From positions 1-64,000 of the forward strand of contig NZ_QUQV01000004.1 in NCBI RefSeq assembly GCF_003400205.1: a DNA stretch of 64,000 bases, written 5' to 3'. The notes beneath the pieces were generated by a model. It was not told where the DNA came from. It did no database searches and saw nothing but the letters and a program-made list of their open reading frames with translations. Numbering within the stretch: position 1 is the first letter of the stretch; every line of letters starts with the position of its first letter. This document shows, piece by piece, positions 45,896-54,440 of this stretch. A program made the position numbers and the translations under genes. Origin of the DNA: Bacillus sp. HNG. GTDB lineage: Bacteria; Bacillota; Bacilli; Bacillales; Bacillaceae_L.

Positions 45896-46036
45896 TTATT
45901 GATCTTTCTTTCCTATTTCATTACCTGTTGTGTACTCATAGCTTGCCTCATAGCCAGATTCTCTTGCTTTTGGTCCTTTTGCAACCTTGTACTGACTGTG
46001 ATTGGATTGACCGACACGATTTTTCGTTTTTGCCAT
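45896..46036 (-). CDS. Small basic hydrophilic protein (46 aa), possible spore protein
   Basis: An unlisted gene with AAGGAGG upstream of ATG 46036. The 46-residue product is charged and contains KGPKARESGYEASYEYTTG. It starts 17 bases after the alpha/beta-type SASP gene and its ribosome site overlaps that stop codon, so the two form an operon that ends at a good terminator. Forespore expression is therefore likely. No family recognised with certainty. Confidence 0.65.
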   Translation of the reverse strand: MAKTKNRVGQSNHSQYKVAKGPKARESGYEASYEYTTGNEIGKKDQ

Positions 46037-46052
46037 ATTTAAGAATGCCTCC

Positions 46053-46331
46053 TTACCCCCGTTTATTTAAGTTTTCCTGTGCCATACGGATCATTTCTTT
46101 GACCATATTGCCTCCAATGTTTCCGCCTACTTTTCCGGCTTGTTTGGATGTAAGGTTGCCGTTGTACTCATCATTTAGTGGAATGCCTAGTTCCCTTGCG
46201 ACCTCATATTTTACGTTGTCGGGATTACTTGGGTCTGTTTTATACCCTTGCTTTTTCATGACGTTTGCTTTTAATTGGTCAAGTTCTTCTCTTGCTTCTG
46301 GAACAAGTGGTCGACGTTTTCTTCGTGCCAT
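46053..46331 (-). CDS. Alpha/beta-type small acid-soluble spore protein
   Basis: A 92-residue SASP that coats spore DNA. It has the diagnostic halves NVKYEVARELGIPL (containing the GPR cleavage region) and NGNLTSKQAGKVGGNIGGNMVKEMI. The N terminus MARRKRRPLVPEAREEL is more basic than in SspA/SspB. ATG 46331 follows AGGAGG; the longer frame is not needed. Expected forespore expression under sigma-G. Confidence 0.95.
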   Translation of the reverse strand: MARRKRRPLVPEAREELDQLKANVMKKQGYKTDPSNPDNVKYEVARELGIPLNDEYNGNLTSKQAGKVGGNIGGNMVKEMIRMAQENLNKRG

Positions 46332-46590
46332 GTTGAGTCCTCCTTTCATACTTTATTTTTTAATAGTATTTCCAAGTATAAAAACTAGAATTTCGGTAAA
46401 ACTTGGTAGTAACAAGAAATTTTTTAAAATATTTATCGAAAATTAGTTTGAAATGCTTGTTTTTTGGCTAATCTAGTGATGTAATAGCTTATACCAACAG
46501 TTTAATAGGGAAATTTCGCTTAATATCTTGCGAACCTATGAAAAAAGTGGTAAAAAGAATATGTGCTTATTTGGAGAGGAGAATTGAACA

Positions 46591-46869
46591 ATGAACAAAA
46601 CAGAACTAATCAGTGCAGTTGCAGAAAGTGCAGAACTATCTAAAAAGGATGCAACAAAAGCTGTAGATGCAGTATTTGAAGCTGTTCAAAATGCATTAAG
46701 CAACGGAGATAAAGTACAATTAATCGGATTCGGTAACTTCGAAGTTCGTGAGCGTGCTGCTCGTAAAGGTCGCAACCCACAAACTGGTGAAGAAATCGAA
46801 ATCGCAGCTAGCAAAGTACCTGCATTCAAACCAGGTAAGGCTCTTAAAGACGCAGTTGCTGGTAAGTAA
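46591..46869 (+). CDS. hup: HU-type DNA-binding protein
   Basis: A 92-residue histone-like protein, the same length as HBsu. It shows [34 protein letters not shown] and [15 protein letters not shown] (DNA-wrapping arm and C-terminal helix). It bends and compacts DNA as a dimer. It stands alone with its own terminator, away from the mtrA locus where hbs lies in B. subtilis, so it may be an additional HU copy. Confidence 0.95.
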   Translation: MNKTELISAVAESAELSKKDATKAVDAVFEAVQNALSNGDKVQLIGFGNFEVRERAARKGRNPQTGEEIEIAASKVPAFKPGKALKDAVAGK

Positions 46870-46894
46870 TTTTACATAATGATCTGCGTAAATG

Positions 46895-46923
46895 CCCCTC
46901 AGAGATGATCTGAGGGGTTTTTT
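46895..46923 (+). terminator. Terminator of the HU gene
   Basis: CCCCTCAG...CTGAGGGG stem followed by six T. Confidence 0.93.
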
Positions 46924-47030
46924 CATTCGGTTAGACTCCAAATTACTAGATTGACAAAATGTAAGTTTGACGCGCATCCTCCTACATGGGAAAATGAGAG
47001 TATCGATTTTTACAAAAAGGTAGTGAAGGG

Positions 47031-47243
47031 ATGCAAAAGAGAGTCAATTGCTTAAAATGCAAACACTTTTACACGACATGGGACCCGAAATTTCCTCGTG
47101 GATGTCGTGCCTTCAACTTTAAAACGCAGGCGATGCCTTCTATCACGGTATTTCGATCCTCTGGGGCACATTGTATGAAGTTTGAAGAAAAGCGGCCACA
47201 GACGAAGCAGAAGCCTTCCTACAACGTAGACATTCGGGCATAG
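47031..47243 (+). CDS. Small Cys-rich protein (possible metal-binding)
   Basis: A 70-residue protein with CLKCKHFYTTWDPKFPRGC near the N terminus and a later GAHC, a C-x2-C...C...C arrangement that could bind zinc or iron. The pattern (YTTWDP, GCRAF, PSITVFRSSG) recurs in short conserved bacterial proteins of unknown function. It is 12 bases upstream of the ywdI-like gene, so the two are probably co-transcribed. AAGGGATG region precedes the ATG. Confidence 0.7.
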   Translation: MQKRVNCLKCKHFYTTWDPKFPRGCRAFNFKTQAMPSITVFRSSGAHCMKFEEKRPQTKQKPSYNVDIRA

Positions 47244-47255
47244 GAGTTGAAATTT

Positions 47256-47543
47256 ATGAATATATCTGTCGGTAAGATTTTAGATAAAATGCACCAAGAA
47301 TTACAGATGGCAAAAAGTGAAGCAAGCGAACAAAAGGTGAGAGAGCGGTTAATGGCAATTCGAACATTATGTGACCTTGTTTTGGATGAGGCGCCAGCTG
47401 AGGTAAGACGGGTTGAAACTGTGCCAGTGCAGCCAATGCCGAAGGTTGTGCAGCCCATTCAGACGATGCAACCAACGACGATTCAAAACGCAACGAAATT
47501 AGAAGAAGACGATGCAAACGGAGACTCTCTATTTGATTTTTAA
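47256..47543 (+). CDS. YwdI-family protein
   Basis: A 95-residue protein resembling B. subtilis YwdI: an N-terminal helical part (ISVGKILDKMHQELQMAK), a Pro/Gln-rich middle and an acidic C terminus ending DSLFDF. Its position just before the DUF423/gerQ/cwlJ block fits the B. subtilis ywd order. ATG 47256 has TAGGAG eight bases upstream. Function unknown. Confidence 0.75.
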   Translation: MNISVGKILDKMHQELQMAKSEASEQKVRERLMAIRTLCDLVLDEAPAEVRRVETVPVQPMPKVVQPIQTMQPTTIQNATKLEEDDANGDSLFDF

Positions 47544-47609
47544 GTAGAGAGTTTCCTTTTTTGAGTTGATTTTTGGCTTTGTCCGATATCCTAAAACGAG
47601 AAATGATAA

Positions 47610-47646
47610 AAAAACCTTCAGGATAACGTTATCCCTGAAGGTTTTT
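47610..47646. terminator. Bidirectional terminator overlapping pxpC end
   Basis: Near-perfect stem AAAACCTTCAGGATAAC / GTTATCCCTGAAGGTTTT. It includes the last codons of pxpC on the minus strand and serves the convergent ywdI-like gene. Confidence 0.93.
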
Positions 47647-48555
47647 AAGAAATTTTTCTCTTTTTTTGTAGAGTTCATGCGCTGTTTCAATCCTGCAGCG
47701 CTCAAAGCGAATTGTTCCACCGGGTGCCAGTTGCGCAATTTTATAAATATCAACAGAAATGACGGTTGCAATTCGTGGATAGCCTCCTGTCGTTTGTCGA
47801 TCGGCTAATAAGATGATCGGTTCTCCGCTACTTGGGACTTGAATGCCACCAAGTGGGATGGCGTCAGATGGGATTTCAGCTTTGTCTTTATGCTGTAACG
47901 GCGTTGTCCCCTGTAATCGATAGCCCATTCGGTCTCCTTGAACAACTCGATACCGGTCTGTGAAGAATTTTTCGATCGTATCCTTTGTAAAATAATTGTC
48001 ATGTGGTCCCGGAATGGCGCGGACTGTAACCTCTTTTTCAAATGTTGGAATAAAATGACGCGTGAGCCCGGTGTTTTTTCGGAAAAGACTCCTAGTTCCG
48101 TAAAGAATATCCCCATCAATTATTTCCGCTCCAAGCTTTGCCTTCGGGTAATATGATTTACTTCCCAGTACTTCATCGGCATGAAAACCACCAGCTACCG
48201 CTAAGTATGCACGAGTACCTGAGACTGGTTTGCCAAACCGGATCATGTCCCCTTTTTTCACGACAAAGGACTTCCATAACGGAGCTTTATTTCCGTTAAC
48301 GGTCATGCTTAAATCAGCACCACATACTGCGATTGAAATTGTGTCTGCCTCCACAAGTAATGTTGGTCCAAGCATAGTAATTTCAAGTACAGCTTCACCC
48401 CTTGGATTGCCGACAAGAATATTTGCGAGTTGGCTTGAATATGAATCCATTGCTCCGCTTGTGACGACTCCAAATTGTTGATACCCATAGCGACCTAAGT
48501 CTTGAAAAGTGGTATATAGCCCTTTTTTAAGGACGGTAAAAAGTGGTTGTCCCAT
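47629..48555 (-). CDS. pxpC: 5-oxoprolinase subunit C
   Basis: A 308-residue member of the biotin-dependent carboxyltransferase-like (KipA/PxpC) family. Landmarks are TTFQDLGRYGYQQFGVVTSGAMD near residue 14 and QGDRMGYRLQG near 205. With PxpA and PxpB it forms the ATP-dependent prokaryotic 5-oxoprolinase that converts pyroglutamate to glutamate. The gene order here is pxpB-pxpA-pxpC with close spacing. It closes the operon at a bidirectional terminator. Confidence 0.93.
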   Translation of the reverse strand: MGQPLFTVLKKGLYTTFQDLGRYGYQQFGVVTSGAMDSYSSQLANILVGNPRGEAVLEITMLGPTLLVEADTISIAVCGADLSMTVNGNKAPLWKSFVVKKGDMIRFGKPVSGTRAYLAVAGGFHADEVLGSKSYYPKAKLGAEIIDGDILYGTRSLFRKNTGLTRHFIPTFEKEVTVRAIPGPHDNYFTKDTIEKFFTDRYRVVQGDRMGYRLQGTTPLQHKDKAEIPSDAIPLGGIQVPSSGEPIILLADRQTTGGYPRIATVISVDIYKIAQLAPGGTIRFERCRIETAHELYKKREKFLKNLQG

Positions 48556-48560
48556 TTAAA

Positions 48561-49319
48561 TCACCTGATTGCCTTAATTGTAATGCCTTCATTGGTTAAT
48601 GCTTGACGTAACTTCTGTACGAATTGAATGGCATGAATGTTGTCTCCGTGAACACAAATTGAGTCTGCTTTGATGGGAATGACTTCGCCATGAATCGTTT
48701 GGACGGTTTGCTCTTTCACCATTTGCAGAACTTGTTTGATGGCCTGATTGCTGTCGTGAATGATGGCGTTAGGCTCGGTTCTTGGGGTTAAGGTTCCGCC
48801 AGGCTGATAGGTTCGGTCCGCAAATACTTCAGAAACGGCATTTAGACCGTATTTTTCCCCTGCTTCGATTAATTTGCTACCGGCAAGCCCGTATAACGCA
48901 AGTGTAGAGTCAAAATTGGCGATGGCCTTTGCAATGGCCTCTGCAAGGCTTGTATCGACTGCAGCCATATTATAGAGAGCTCCATGTGGCTTTACATGCG
49001 TGAGTTTCACATCATGCACCTGGCAAAAGGCAGAAAGGGCCCCGATTTGATAGATCACGAGATCATAGACGTCAGACGGCGAAACTGCCATGGATCTTCT
49101 GCCAAACCCAACAAGGTCCTGGAATCCAGGGTGGGCCCCGATGGCAAGGTCATACTTTTTCGCAAGCTGGACGGTTTGATTCATTACATGTGGGTCGCCA
49201 GCGTGAAACCCACAAGCGATATTGGCACTTGAGATATGTGGTAATACCTGCTCATCGTTGCCGATTTTATAAGCGCCAAAGCTTTCTCCTAAATCACAAT
49301 TCAAATCAATCGTTCTCAA
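48561..49319 (-). CDS. pxpA: 5-oxoprolinase subunit A (LamB/YcsF family)
   Basis: A 252-residue LamB/YcsF-family protein. It starts TIDLNCDLGESFGAYKIG and contains NIACGFHAGDP, GAHPGFQD, KPHGALYN and VHGDN, the conserved metal/substrate segments. The start is TTG after GAGGTGA, overlapping pxpB by 14 bases, so translation is coupled. It is the hydrolase-side subunit of 5-oxoprolinase. Confidence 0.95.
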   Translation of the reverse strand: MRTIDLNCDLGESFGAYKIGNDEQVLPHISSANIACGFHAGDPHVMNQTVQLAKKYDLAIGAHPGFQDLVGFGRRSMAVSPSDVYDLVIYQIGALSAFCQVHDVKLTHVKPHGALYNMAAVDTSLAEAIAKAIANFDSTLALYGLAGSKLIEAGEKYGLNAVSEVFADRTYQPGGTLTPRTEPNAIIHDSNQAIKQVLQMVKEQTVQTIHGEVIPIKADSICVHGDNIHAIQFVQKLRQALTNEGITIKAIR

Positions 49320-50028
49320 GTATTTTCACCTCGACCCTGTATCGATTTTCGTTTACGAGATTTTCAATTTCCAGATATTCATCAGCCGATATCGGTGTAA
49401 AACGTAGAAAGTCCCCTGCTTTCAGTAAAAAAGGTTCTCTCTTTTTAGGGTCAAATAATGGTACCGGTGTTCGACCAATGAGATTCCACCCTCCTGGTGA
49501 TTCGAGTGGGTAAATGCCAGTTTGGTCACCGCCGATGCCAACTGCCCCTTTGGGAACTTTAAGTCTAGGGTTTGATAGACGCGGTGTTGCAAGCCTATCT
49601 GAAAGCCCTTTTAAATAAGGGAAGCCTGGTAAAAAGCCAATCATATAGACGAGATAGCTAGCACTGCTATGTAAGGAGATGACTTCTTCCGTTGATAGTC
49701 CTGAACTAAGCGCAACATGCTCAAGGTCCTCGCCATCATAGCAGGTTGGAATAACGATTACCTCTTTTAAAGTGACGTTCTCGATTGGAGATATTCCTCT
49801 GCAAATCTCTGAAACCTGCTCAGAAAGATTTTTATAGGAAGTGAGAATGGGATTATAGTAAATCGTGATCGATTGAAAAGCAGGGACAAGCTCAACGACC
49901 CCTTGTAACCTCATTCTCTCAATTTGTTTAGTCGTTCGCTGGATTTGTTTCTGCAAGTCTTTTGAAGCCGGTCTGTTGTAAAAAATCTGTAAGGCCATGT
50001 CTCCGACAGGTAAAATGTCTAGGTCCAT
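49306..50028 (-). CDS. pxpB: 5-oxoprolinase subunit B (KipI family)
   Basis: A 240-residue KipI-family (carboxyltransferase-like) protein with IPTCYDGEDLEHVA near residue 97, FLPGFPYLKGL near 135 and GGWNLIGRTP near 187. First gene of pxpBAC. In B. subtilis the homologue KipI also inhibits the sporulation kinase KinA, so a regulatory side role is possible but not shown here. Confidence 0.93.
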   Translation of the reverse strand: MDLDILPVGDMALQIFYNRPASKDLQKQIQRTTKQIERMRLQGVVELVPAFQSITIYYNPILTSYKNLSEQVSEICRGISPIENVTLKEVIVIPTCYDGEDLEHVALSSGLSTEEVISLHSSASYLVYMIGFLPGFPYLKGLSDRLATPRLSNPRLKVPKGAVGIGGDQTGIYPLESPGGWNLIGRTPVPLFDPKKREPFLLKAGDFLRFTPISADEYLEIENLVNENRYRVEVKILEND

Positions 50029-50109
50029 AACAAAACACCTCTTACTACTATCTTATATTGAATATGTTAAAATGAAATAGGAATTTTCAAAAAAGGATGG
50101 AGAACGAAA

Positions 50110-50481
50110 ATGAAACTATTTTTAATATTGGGAGCGATTAATGCATTTTTAGCGGTTGCGCTGGGTGCTTTTGGTGCGCATGGATTAGAAGGAAAAATCA
50201 CTGAAAAATATTTAAAAACATGGAACACAGCGGTTCAGTATCAAATGTTTCATGCCATCGGCTTGTTTATTGTGGCGTTTTTAGCGGACAAGTTTTCACA
50301 GGTAAGCCTGATTACGACAGCTGGTTGGAGCATATTTGTCGGGATTATTTTATTCTCAGGAAGCTTGTACGTATTAAGTGTATCTGGAATTAAAATACTA
50401 GGTGCCATCACTCCACTTGGTGGCGTAGCCTTTTTACTAGGCTGGGTTTTATTGATGGTGGCAGCCGTCAAACATTTATAG
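50110..50481 (+). CDS. DUF423 membrane protein (YwdK-like)
   Basis: A 123-residue protein with four membrane helices matching DUF423. It shows GAINAFLAVALGAFGAHGL at the N terminus, YQMFHAIGLF and SGIKILGAITPLGG. Function unknown; in B. subtilis ywdK sits beside gerQ (ywdL), as here, although gerQ is convergent. GGATGGAGAACG lies upstream of the ATG. Confidence 0.9.
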   Translation: MKLFLILGAINAFLAVALGAFGAHGLEGKITEKYLKTWNTAVQYQMFHAIGLFIVAFLADKFSQVSLITTAGWSIFVGIILFSGSLYVLSVSGIKILGAITPLGGVAFLLGWVLLMVAAVKHL

Positions 50482-50487
50482 TATGTG

Positions 50488-50520
50488 AAAAGGAGTGTCC
50501 GCGGACACTCCTTTCTTTTT
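50488..50520. terminator. Bidirectional terminator
   Basis: AAAGGAGTGTCC-GC-GGACACTCCTTT stem with T run, between convergent DUF423 and gerQ genes. Confidence 0.93.
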
Positions 50521-51022
50521 AGCGTGGTGGGTAAGATACTAGACCTTGTTGGGCTCCACCGCCAAATGGATATTGATACTCGATTTCTTCGTCAAATGTA
50601 ATATATTGTAGGAAGACCATTAATAATAGGTAACGCATGCCTGTTTGTGGATCGCTTAAAATCAGGTGGTCACGTCCTGCAGCTTCAATAAGTCCTTTAA
50701 ATACTTTTTGTTGGTTGGTGTTATCAAAGCCCATGTAAACAGTCGCAGCCTTACCTTTGTTCAGTCGAAGAATGTTTTCGATATAGGATTCTTCAAGTGG
50801 AAGCATCCCCGGTACATTTTGCGCGATACCACCCGTTTGAGCGAAAGTTGGCGTTTGGAAAGTTGGCGTTTGTGGCATCTGAAAGCCCCCTTGTTGCTGT
50901 TGGGTCGGATACGTATATCCGAATTGGCGTGGATCCATATAGAATCCATACTGTCCATAGCTTTGAGGGTTATACCCGTAAGCTTCATATGGATTTTGCG
51001 ATTGTTGATTGTCTTTACTCAA
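50519..51022 (-). CDS. gerQ: Spore coat protein GerQ
   Basis: A 167-residue spore coat protein (YwdL). A Tyr/Gln/Pro-rich N-terminal third (to about residue 75) is followed by the conserved core LPLEESYIENILRLNKGK and GRDHLILSDPQTGMRYLLLMVFLQYITFDEEI. GerQ localises CwlJ in the coat and is crosslinked by transglutaminase. The start is TTG after GAGGAGGG. It follows cwlJ by 52 bases on the same strand, the usual arrangement. Confidence 0.93.
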   Translation of the reverse strand: MSKDNQQSQNPYEAYGYNPQSYGQYGFYMDPRQFGYTYPTQQQQGGFQMPQTPTFQTPTFAQTGGIAQNVPGMLPLEESYIENILRLNKGKAATVYMGFDNTNQQKVFKGLIEAAGRDHLILSDPQTGMRYLLLMVFLQYITFDEEIEYQYPFGGGAQQGLVSYPPR

Positions 51023-51074
51023 TGTAAGCCCTCCTCAGAATATGTTTTACTTTTTTTCTAAAAGGCGAATTGCC

Positions 51075-51497
51075 TTAAAACACGCCAGGACAATCCTCCT
51101 GAGTAGGTTGGTAGAAGCAATGTGCTTTATACCGTCCTACGTTCCACTGGTTAAACCATTGTGCCGGACAGTTTCCTGATGGTTGAAAAAACCATAATGA
51201 AAACCTGGCAGGGTGAAATCTTTCCCCCTTTAGTACCCTTCGTGCAAGTGCGATCTCAGTTGGTCGAGCAGCCTGGTAAAAATAGCCCTTTTGCGTCGCT
51301 TCAAAGCCACCGGGACTTTGAAAGACCATTCTTCGAATGGTGTTAATGTCCTTAAAATCCAGACAACGAGATCTCGTACGGTTTACCCCAACATTCCCTA
51401 CTAATAGCATGCCTTGCCTGCCTTCACTTTCAGCCTCAGCACGCAATAGCCTTGCTAATAGCTTTACATCTTCCTCCGTGTGCGCAACTACTGCCAT
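51075..51497 (-). CDS. cwlJ: Spore cortex-lytic enzyme CwlJ
   Basis: A 140-residue cortex hydrolase active in calcium-dipicolinate-triggered germination. Landmarks of the Hydrolase_2 domain are LARLLRAEAESEGRQGMLLVG near residue 13, NRTRSRCLDF near 39 and FSLWFFQPSGNCPAQW near 98. No signal peptide is present, as is normal for CwlJ, which reaches the coat via GerQ. Made in the mother cell. Confidence 0.94.
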   Translation of the reverse strand: MAVVAHTEEDVKLLARLLRAEAESEGRQGMLLVGNVGVNRTRSRCLDFKDINTIRRMVFQSPGGFEATQKGYFYQAARPTEIALARRVLKGERFHPARFSLWFFQPSGNCPAQWFNQWNVGRYKAHCFYQPTQEDCPGVF

Positions 51498-51682
51498 TTT
51501 TTCACCTCACTTAAAAAAGAAGACTTGTCGAAAGTCTCTTTATTAACTTATTGATAAGGTGAAAAATGGGTTCCTACTTCTAGATTCATTTTTGGGATAC
51601 TTTATTAGATTTCTGGTGGATATGTTTTGTGGATTCATCATTGAATTGTATGAGAGAGGAAAAAGGATTATGAATATGGATG

Positions 51683-51714
51683 AAAAAAAAGAGAGGAAGC
51701 CCTCTCTTTTTTTT
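51683..51714. terminator. Terminator of hemQ
   Basis: GAGAGG-AAG-CCCTCTC stem with A and T tracts, next to the hemQ stop codon. Confidence 0.85.
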
Positions 51715-52465
51715 AATTTATGTGTAAAAATTGTGGAACTTTTTCTTCGGTTAGAATGTTTCCTACAAAGAATGCGCCGAATTCACCATAGCGTGCACTT
51801 ACTTCGTCAAAACGCATTTCATAAACGAGCTTTTTGAATTGAAGGACATCGTCGGAGAATAGGGTTACGCCCCATTCGTAATCATCAAAGCCGACAGAGC
51901 CAGTGATGATTTGTTTTACGATACCAGCATATTGGCGACCAATCATACCATGGCTTCTCATAAGCTCCTTGCGTTCTTCCATTGAAAGCATGTACCAGTT
52001 GTCATTGCCTTCACGGCGCTTGTCCATTGGATAGAAGCACACATATTTGTTTTTTGGTAGGATAGGGTATAAGCGTCCGCGTACATAAGGATTTTGGTAT
52101 GGATCCTCTTTGCTTTCGCCTGCCACATAGTTACTTAATTCAACAACAGATACATATGAATAAGTAGGAATTGTGTATTCAGCAAGCTTTGTTTTGTTGA
52201 ATTCGTTTTCGATTTCATTCAACTCTTCCATTGTTGGACGAAGAATCATCATCATGAAATCAGCTTTTTGACCAACAATTGTGTATAATGCATGACTTCC
52301 TTGACTTTCGCTTTGAGTCTTATTCCACTTCTCCACTAGACCAAGAAATTCATGAATCGCTGCTTGGCGCTCGTCACTTGAAAGAGTTTTCCAAGATGTC
52401 CAATCAATCGAACGGAAATCATGAAGGCAATACCAGCCATCAAGCGTTTGTGCTGCTTCAGCCAT
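51713..52465 (-). CDS. hemQ: Coproheme decarboxylase HemQ
   Basis: A 250-residue chlorite-dismutase-fold protein. It converts coproheme to haem b, the last step of the coproporphyrin-dependent haem pathway of Gram-positive bacteria. The segments [13 protein letters not shown] (reactive Tyr region) and [12 protein letters not shown] (proximal haem His region) and [22 protein letters not shown] are typical. Start ATG 52465; the longer frame lacks a ribosome site. It is divergent from pta, as ywfI is beside pta in B. subtilis. Confidence 0.93.
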   Translation of the reverse strand: MAEAAQTLDGWYCLHDFRSIDWTSWKTLSSDERQAAIHEFLGLVEKWNKTQSESQGSHALYTIVGQKADFMMMILRPTMEELNEIENEFNKTKLAEYTIPTYSYVSVVELSNYVAGESKEDPYQNPYVRGRLYPILPKNKYVCFYPMDKRREGNDNWYMLSMEERKELMRSHGMIGRQYAGIVKQIITGSVGFDDYEWGVTLFSDDVLQFKKLVYEMRFDEVSARYGEFGAFFVGNILTEEKVPQFLHIN

Positions 52466-52762
52466 TACTATCACTCCTCGTATTACATTGATTATGTATT
52501 CAACCACTACTATATCATAGTTTCCCCTATAGCCAACTTAGTAAACTCCGAACAATTTTGTGAACATAAGCATGAGTGAGTAATTTGTAAGGTAGTAGGG
52601 AAAATTGAAGATAGTGTCATAATACTGTCACAAGAATTCTAAGGCTTTTTAGTTTTCATTTTGTGAAAAAAGCCGTATCCTTATGGTTGGCAGTTTTGCA
52701 GGGTGATGATGACCCAATTTACATAAAAGCATGTAAATGCACGAGATTTAGGAGGTATAAAT

Positions 52763-53734
52763 GTGAGCGATTTATTTACTCAATTAAAAGAAAAGGTATC
52801 AGGAAAGGACATGAAAATTGTGTTTCCTGAAGGACTAGATGAGCGTATTTTAAAAGCAGTAAGCCGTTTAGCAAGCGAAAAGGTACTTGTGCCAGTCGTA
52901 ATTGGTGAGAAGTCTGCGGTTGAAAGCAAAGCAAAAGAAGTAGGCGTTTCACTTGATGGAGTGCAAATCTATGATGCTGATTCTTACCCAGAGTTTGACC
53001 AACTTGTGGCATCATTTGTTGAAAGACGTAAAGGGAAAGCAACGGAAGAGGATGCACGTAAAATTCTTAAGGATGAGAACTACTTTGGAACAATGCTTGT
53101 TTACACTGGTAAGGCACACGGACTTGTAAGTGGTGCTGCCCATTCTACAGCAGATACAGTTCGCCCTGCTCTTCAAATTATTAAAACAAAGCAAGGTGTG
53201 AAGAAGACTTCTGGTGTGTTTATCATGGTTCGTGAAGATGAGAAATATGTATTTGCTGATTGTGCGATCAATATTTCACCAGACAGCCAGGATTTAGCTG
53301 AAATCGCAATCGAGAGTGCCAATACAGCAGAAATGTTCGATATTGAGCCAAGAGTGGCAATGCTAAGCTTCTCAACAAAGGGATCTGCGAAGTCTCCTGA
53401 AACGGAAAAGGTAGTAGACGCAGTTAAGATTGCAAAAGAAATGAATCCGGCATTGGTATTGGACGGAGAATTCCAGTTTGATGCGGCATTTGTTCCATCT
53501 GTAGCTAAGAAAAAAGCACCAGATTCCGTGATTAAGGGTGACGCAAATGTATTTGTATTCCCAAGTCTTGAAGCGGGTAATATCGGGTACAAAATTGCAC
53601 AGCGCCTAGGAAACTTTGAAGCGGTAGGTCCAATTTTACAGGGCTTAAATCAGCCGGTAAATGACCTATCACGCGGATGTAATGATGAAGATGTGTATAA
53701 GCTTGCATTAATCACAGCAGCACAAGCTTTATAG
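52763..53734 (+). CDS. pta: Phosphate acetyltransferase
   Basis: A 323-residue Pta, identical in length to the B. subtilis enzyme. It interconverts acetyl-CoA and acetyl-phosphate in overflow metabolism. Family segments are VFPEGLDERILKAVSRLA at residue 20, VSGAAHSTADTVRPALQIIKT near 121 and NVFVFPSLEAGNIGYKI near 275. The GTG start has AGGAGG eight bases upstream. A strong terminator follows. Confidence 0.96.
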   Translation: MSDLFTQLKEKVSGKDMKIVFPEGLDERILKAVSRLASEKVLVPVVIGEKSAVESKAKEVGVSLDGVQIYDADSYPEFDQLVASFVERRKGKATEEDARKILKDENYFGTMLVYTGKAHGLVSGAAHSTADTVRPALQIIKTKQGVKKTSGVFIMVREDEKYVFADCAINISPDSQDLAEIAIESANTAEMFDIEPRVAMLSFSTKGSAKSPETEKVVDAVKIAKEMNPALVLDGEFQFDAAFVPSVAKKKAPDSVIKGDANVFVFPSLEAGNIGYKIAQRLGNFEAVGPILQGLNQPVNDLSRGCNDEDVYKLALITAAQAL

Positions 53735-53741
53735 GAATGAG

Positions 53742-53774
53742 AAATGGCCATGTCAGGGAACATGGCCATTTTTT
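53742..53774 (+). terminator. Terminator of pta
   Basis: AAATGGCCATG...CATGGCCATTTTTT stem and T run. Confidence 0.93.
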
Positions 53775-53790
53775 GTGGTTGTATTTAGTT

Positions 53791-53842
53791 AGTGGCAGTA
53801 TTTTTGAAACAGTGGCAGTATTTCTGAAATAGTGGCAGTAAA
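53791..53842. repeat. 20-bp short tandem repeat (2.5 units)
   Basis: AGTGGCAGTATTTTTGAAAC and close variants start at 53791, 53811 and 53831, in the gap between convergent pta and marR-like genes. Confidence 0.8.
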
Positions 53843-53870
53843 CCCTCATCCTCGGACTCTAACCTAACTA

Positions 53871-54299
53871 TCAGAGTTCCCAATCCATTTTTAATACGTT
53901 TTTAAGAAGTTCGACTTGTTCATCACCAATTTTTTCAGCGAGCTGCTTTTCAATTTTCGATTTAAGCGCCTCATTTTTCTCATAGCATTCCTCACCAAAT
54001 GGTGTGAGTTCAATCGATTTTTCTTTTCTATTGTGTTCGACATCCATTACGTTAACAAGACCTTTCGCCTTCATGTTTTTTATAAACTTATGAGTAGCCT
54101 GTCTTGAGATGTCTACATTTTTTGAAACATATGCAATTGTTGGTTGCTTTTTATATATTCTCGACATGATGTACCATTCGGAATTTGAAATCGCGATGTC
54201 GCTAGTCTCGTTCCATAATTTTTCTGCAATTCCACGAAGTTGACCATGCCTTTCACTTATAAGGTCAATGAGATCTAATTGTTGAAGTACAGGATCCAT
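53871..54299 (-). CDS. MarR-family regulator controlling two CarD-like genes
   Basis: A 142-residue winged-helix repressor. The DNA-binding part (about 55-105) includes PTIAYVSKNVDISRQATHKFIKNMKAKGLV with the recognition helix and an Asn-Arg-Lys wing. The start is ATG 54299 after GGGAGTGG; longer frames have no ribosome site. A perfect 19-bp dyad overlaps its own -35 box, and the same dyad recurs before two CarD-like genes. Ligand unknown. The gene is absent from the B. subtilis pta-lipL interval, suggesting insertion. Confidence 0.88.
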   Translation of the reverse strand: MDPVLQQLDLIDLISERHGQLRGIAEKLWNETSDIAISNSEWYIMSRIYKKQPTIAYVSKNVDISRQATHKFIKNMKAKGLVNVMDVEHNRKEKSIELTPFGEECYEKNEALKSKIEKQLAEKIGDEQVELLKNVLKMDWEL

Positions 54300-54352
54300 A
54301 CATTCCACTCCCGTTTTTATAATCGTCATTACTATACAAAAAACGATAGATA

Positions 54353-54371
54353 TTGTCAACTGAGTTGACAA
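54353..54371. promoter_or_regulatory. MarR operator 1 carrying divergent -35 boxes
   Basis: Perfect dyad TTGTCAACTGAGTTGACAA. Its minus-strand TTGACA, with a 17-base spacer to TATAGT (54331-54336), forms the marR promoter. Its plus-strand TTGACA (54365-54370), with a 17-base spacer to TAAATT (54388-54393), forms the promoter of the first CarD-like gene. Confidence 0.85.
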
Positions 54372-54398
54372 AGTGTGAAAGAAAAGGTAAATTAATTA

Positions 54399-54417
54399 TT
54401 GTAAACTAGGTTGACAA
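54399..54417. promoter_or_regulatory. MarR operator 2, near +1 of first CarD-like gene
   Basis: TTGTAAACTAGGTTGACAA, two changes from operator 1, placed just after the predicted -10 element. Confidence 0.8.
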
Positions 54418-54440
54418 TCAGTGGGATGGGGGTCATAAAA

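Noticed and set aside
45874-46446. 190-codon plus-strand frame
   Set aside because: Antisense to the SASP gene and the 46-residue gene, both of which are better supported.
51559-51837. 92-codon plus-strand frame
   Set aside because: It crosses a terminator hairpin and overlaps the hemQ 3' end; no family resemblance.
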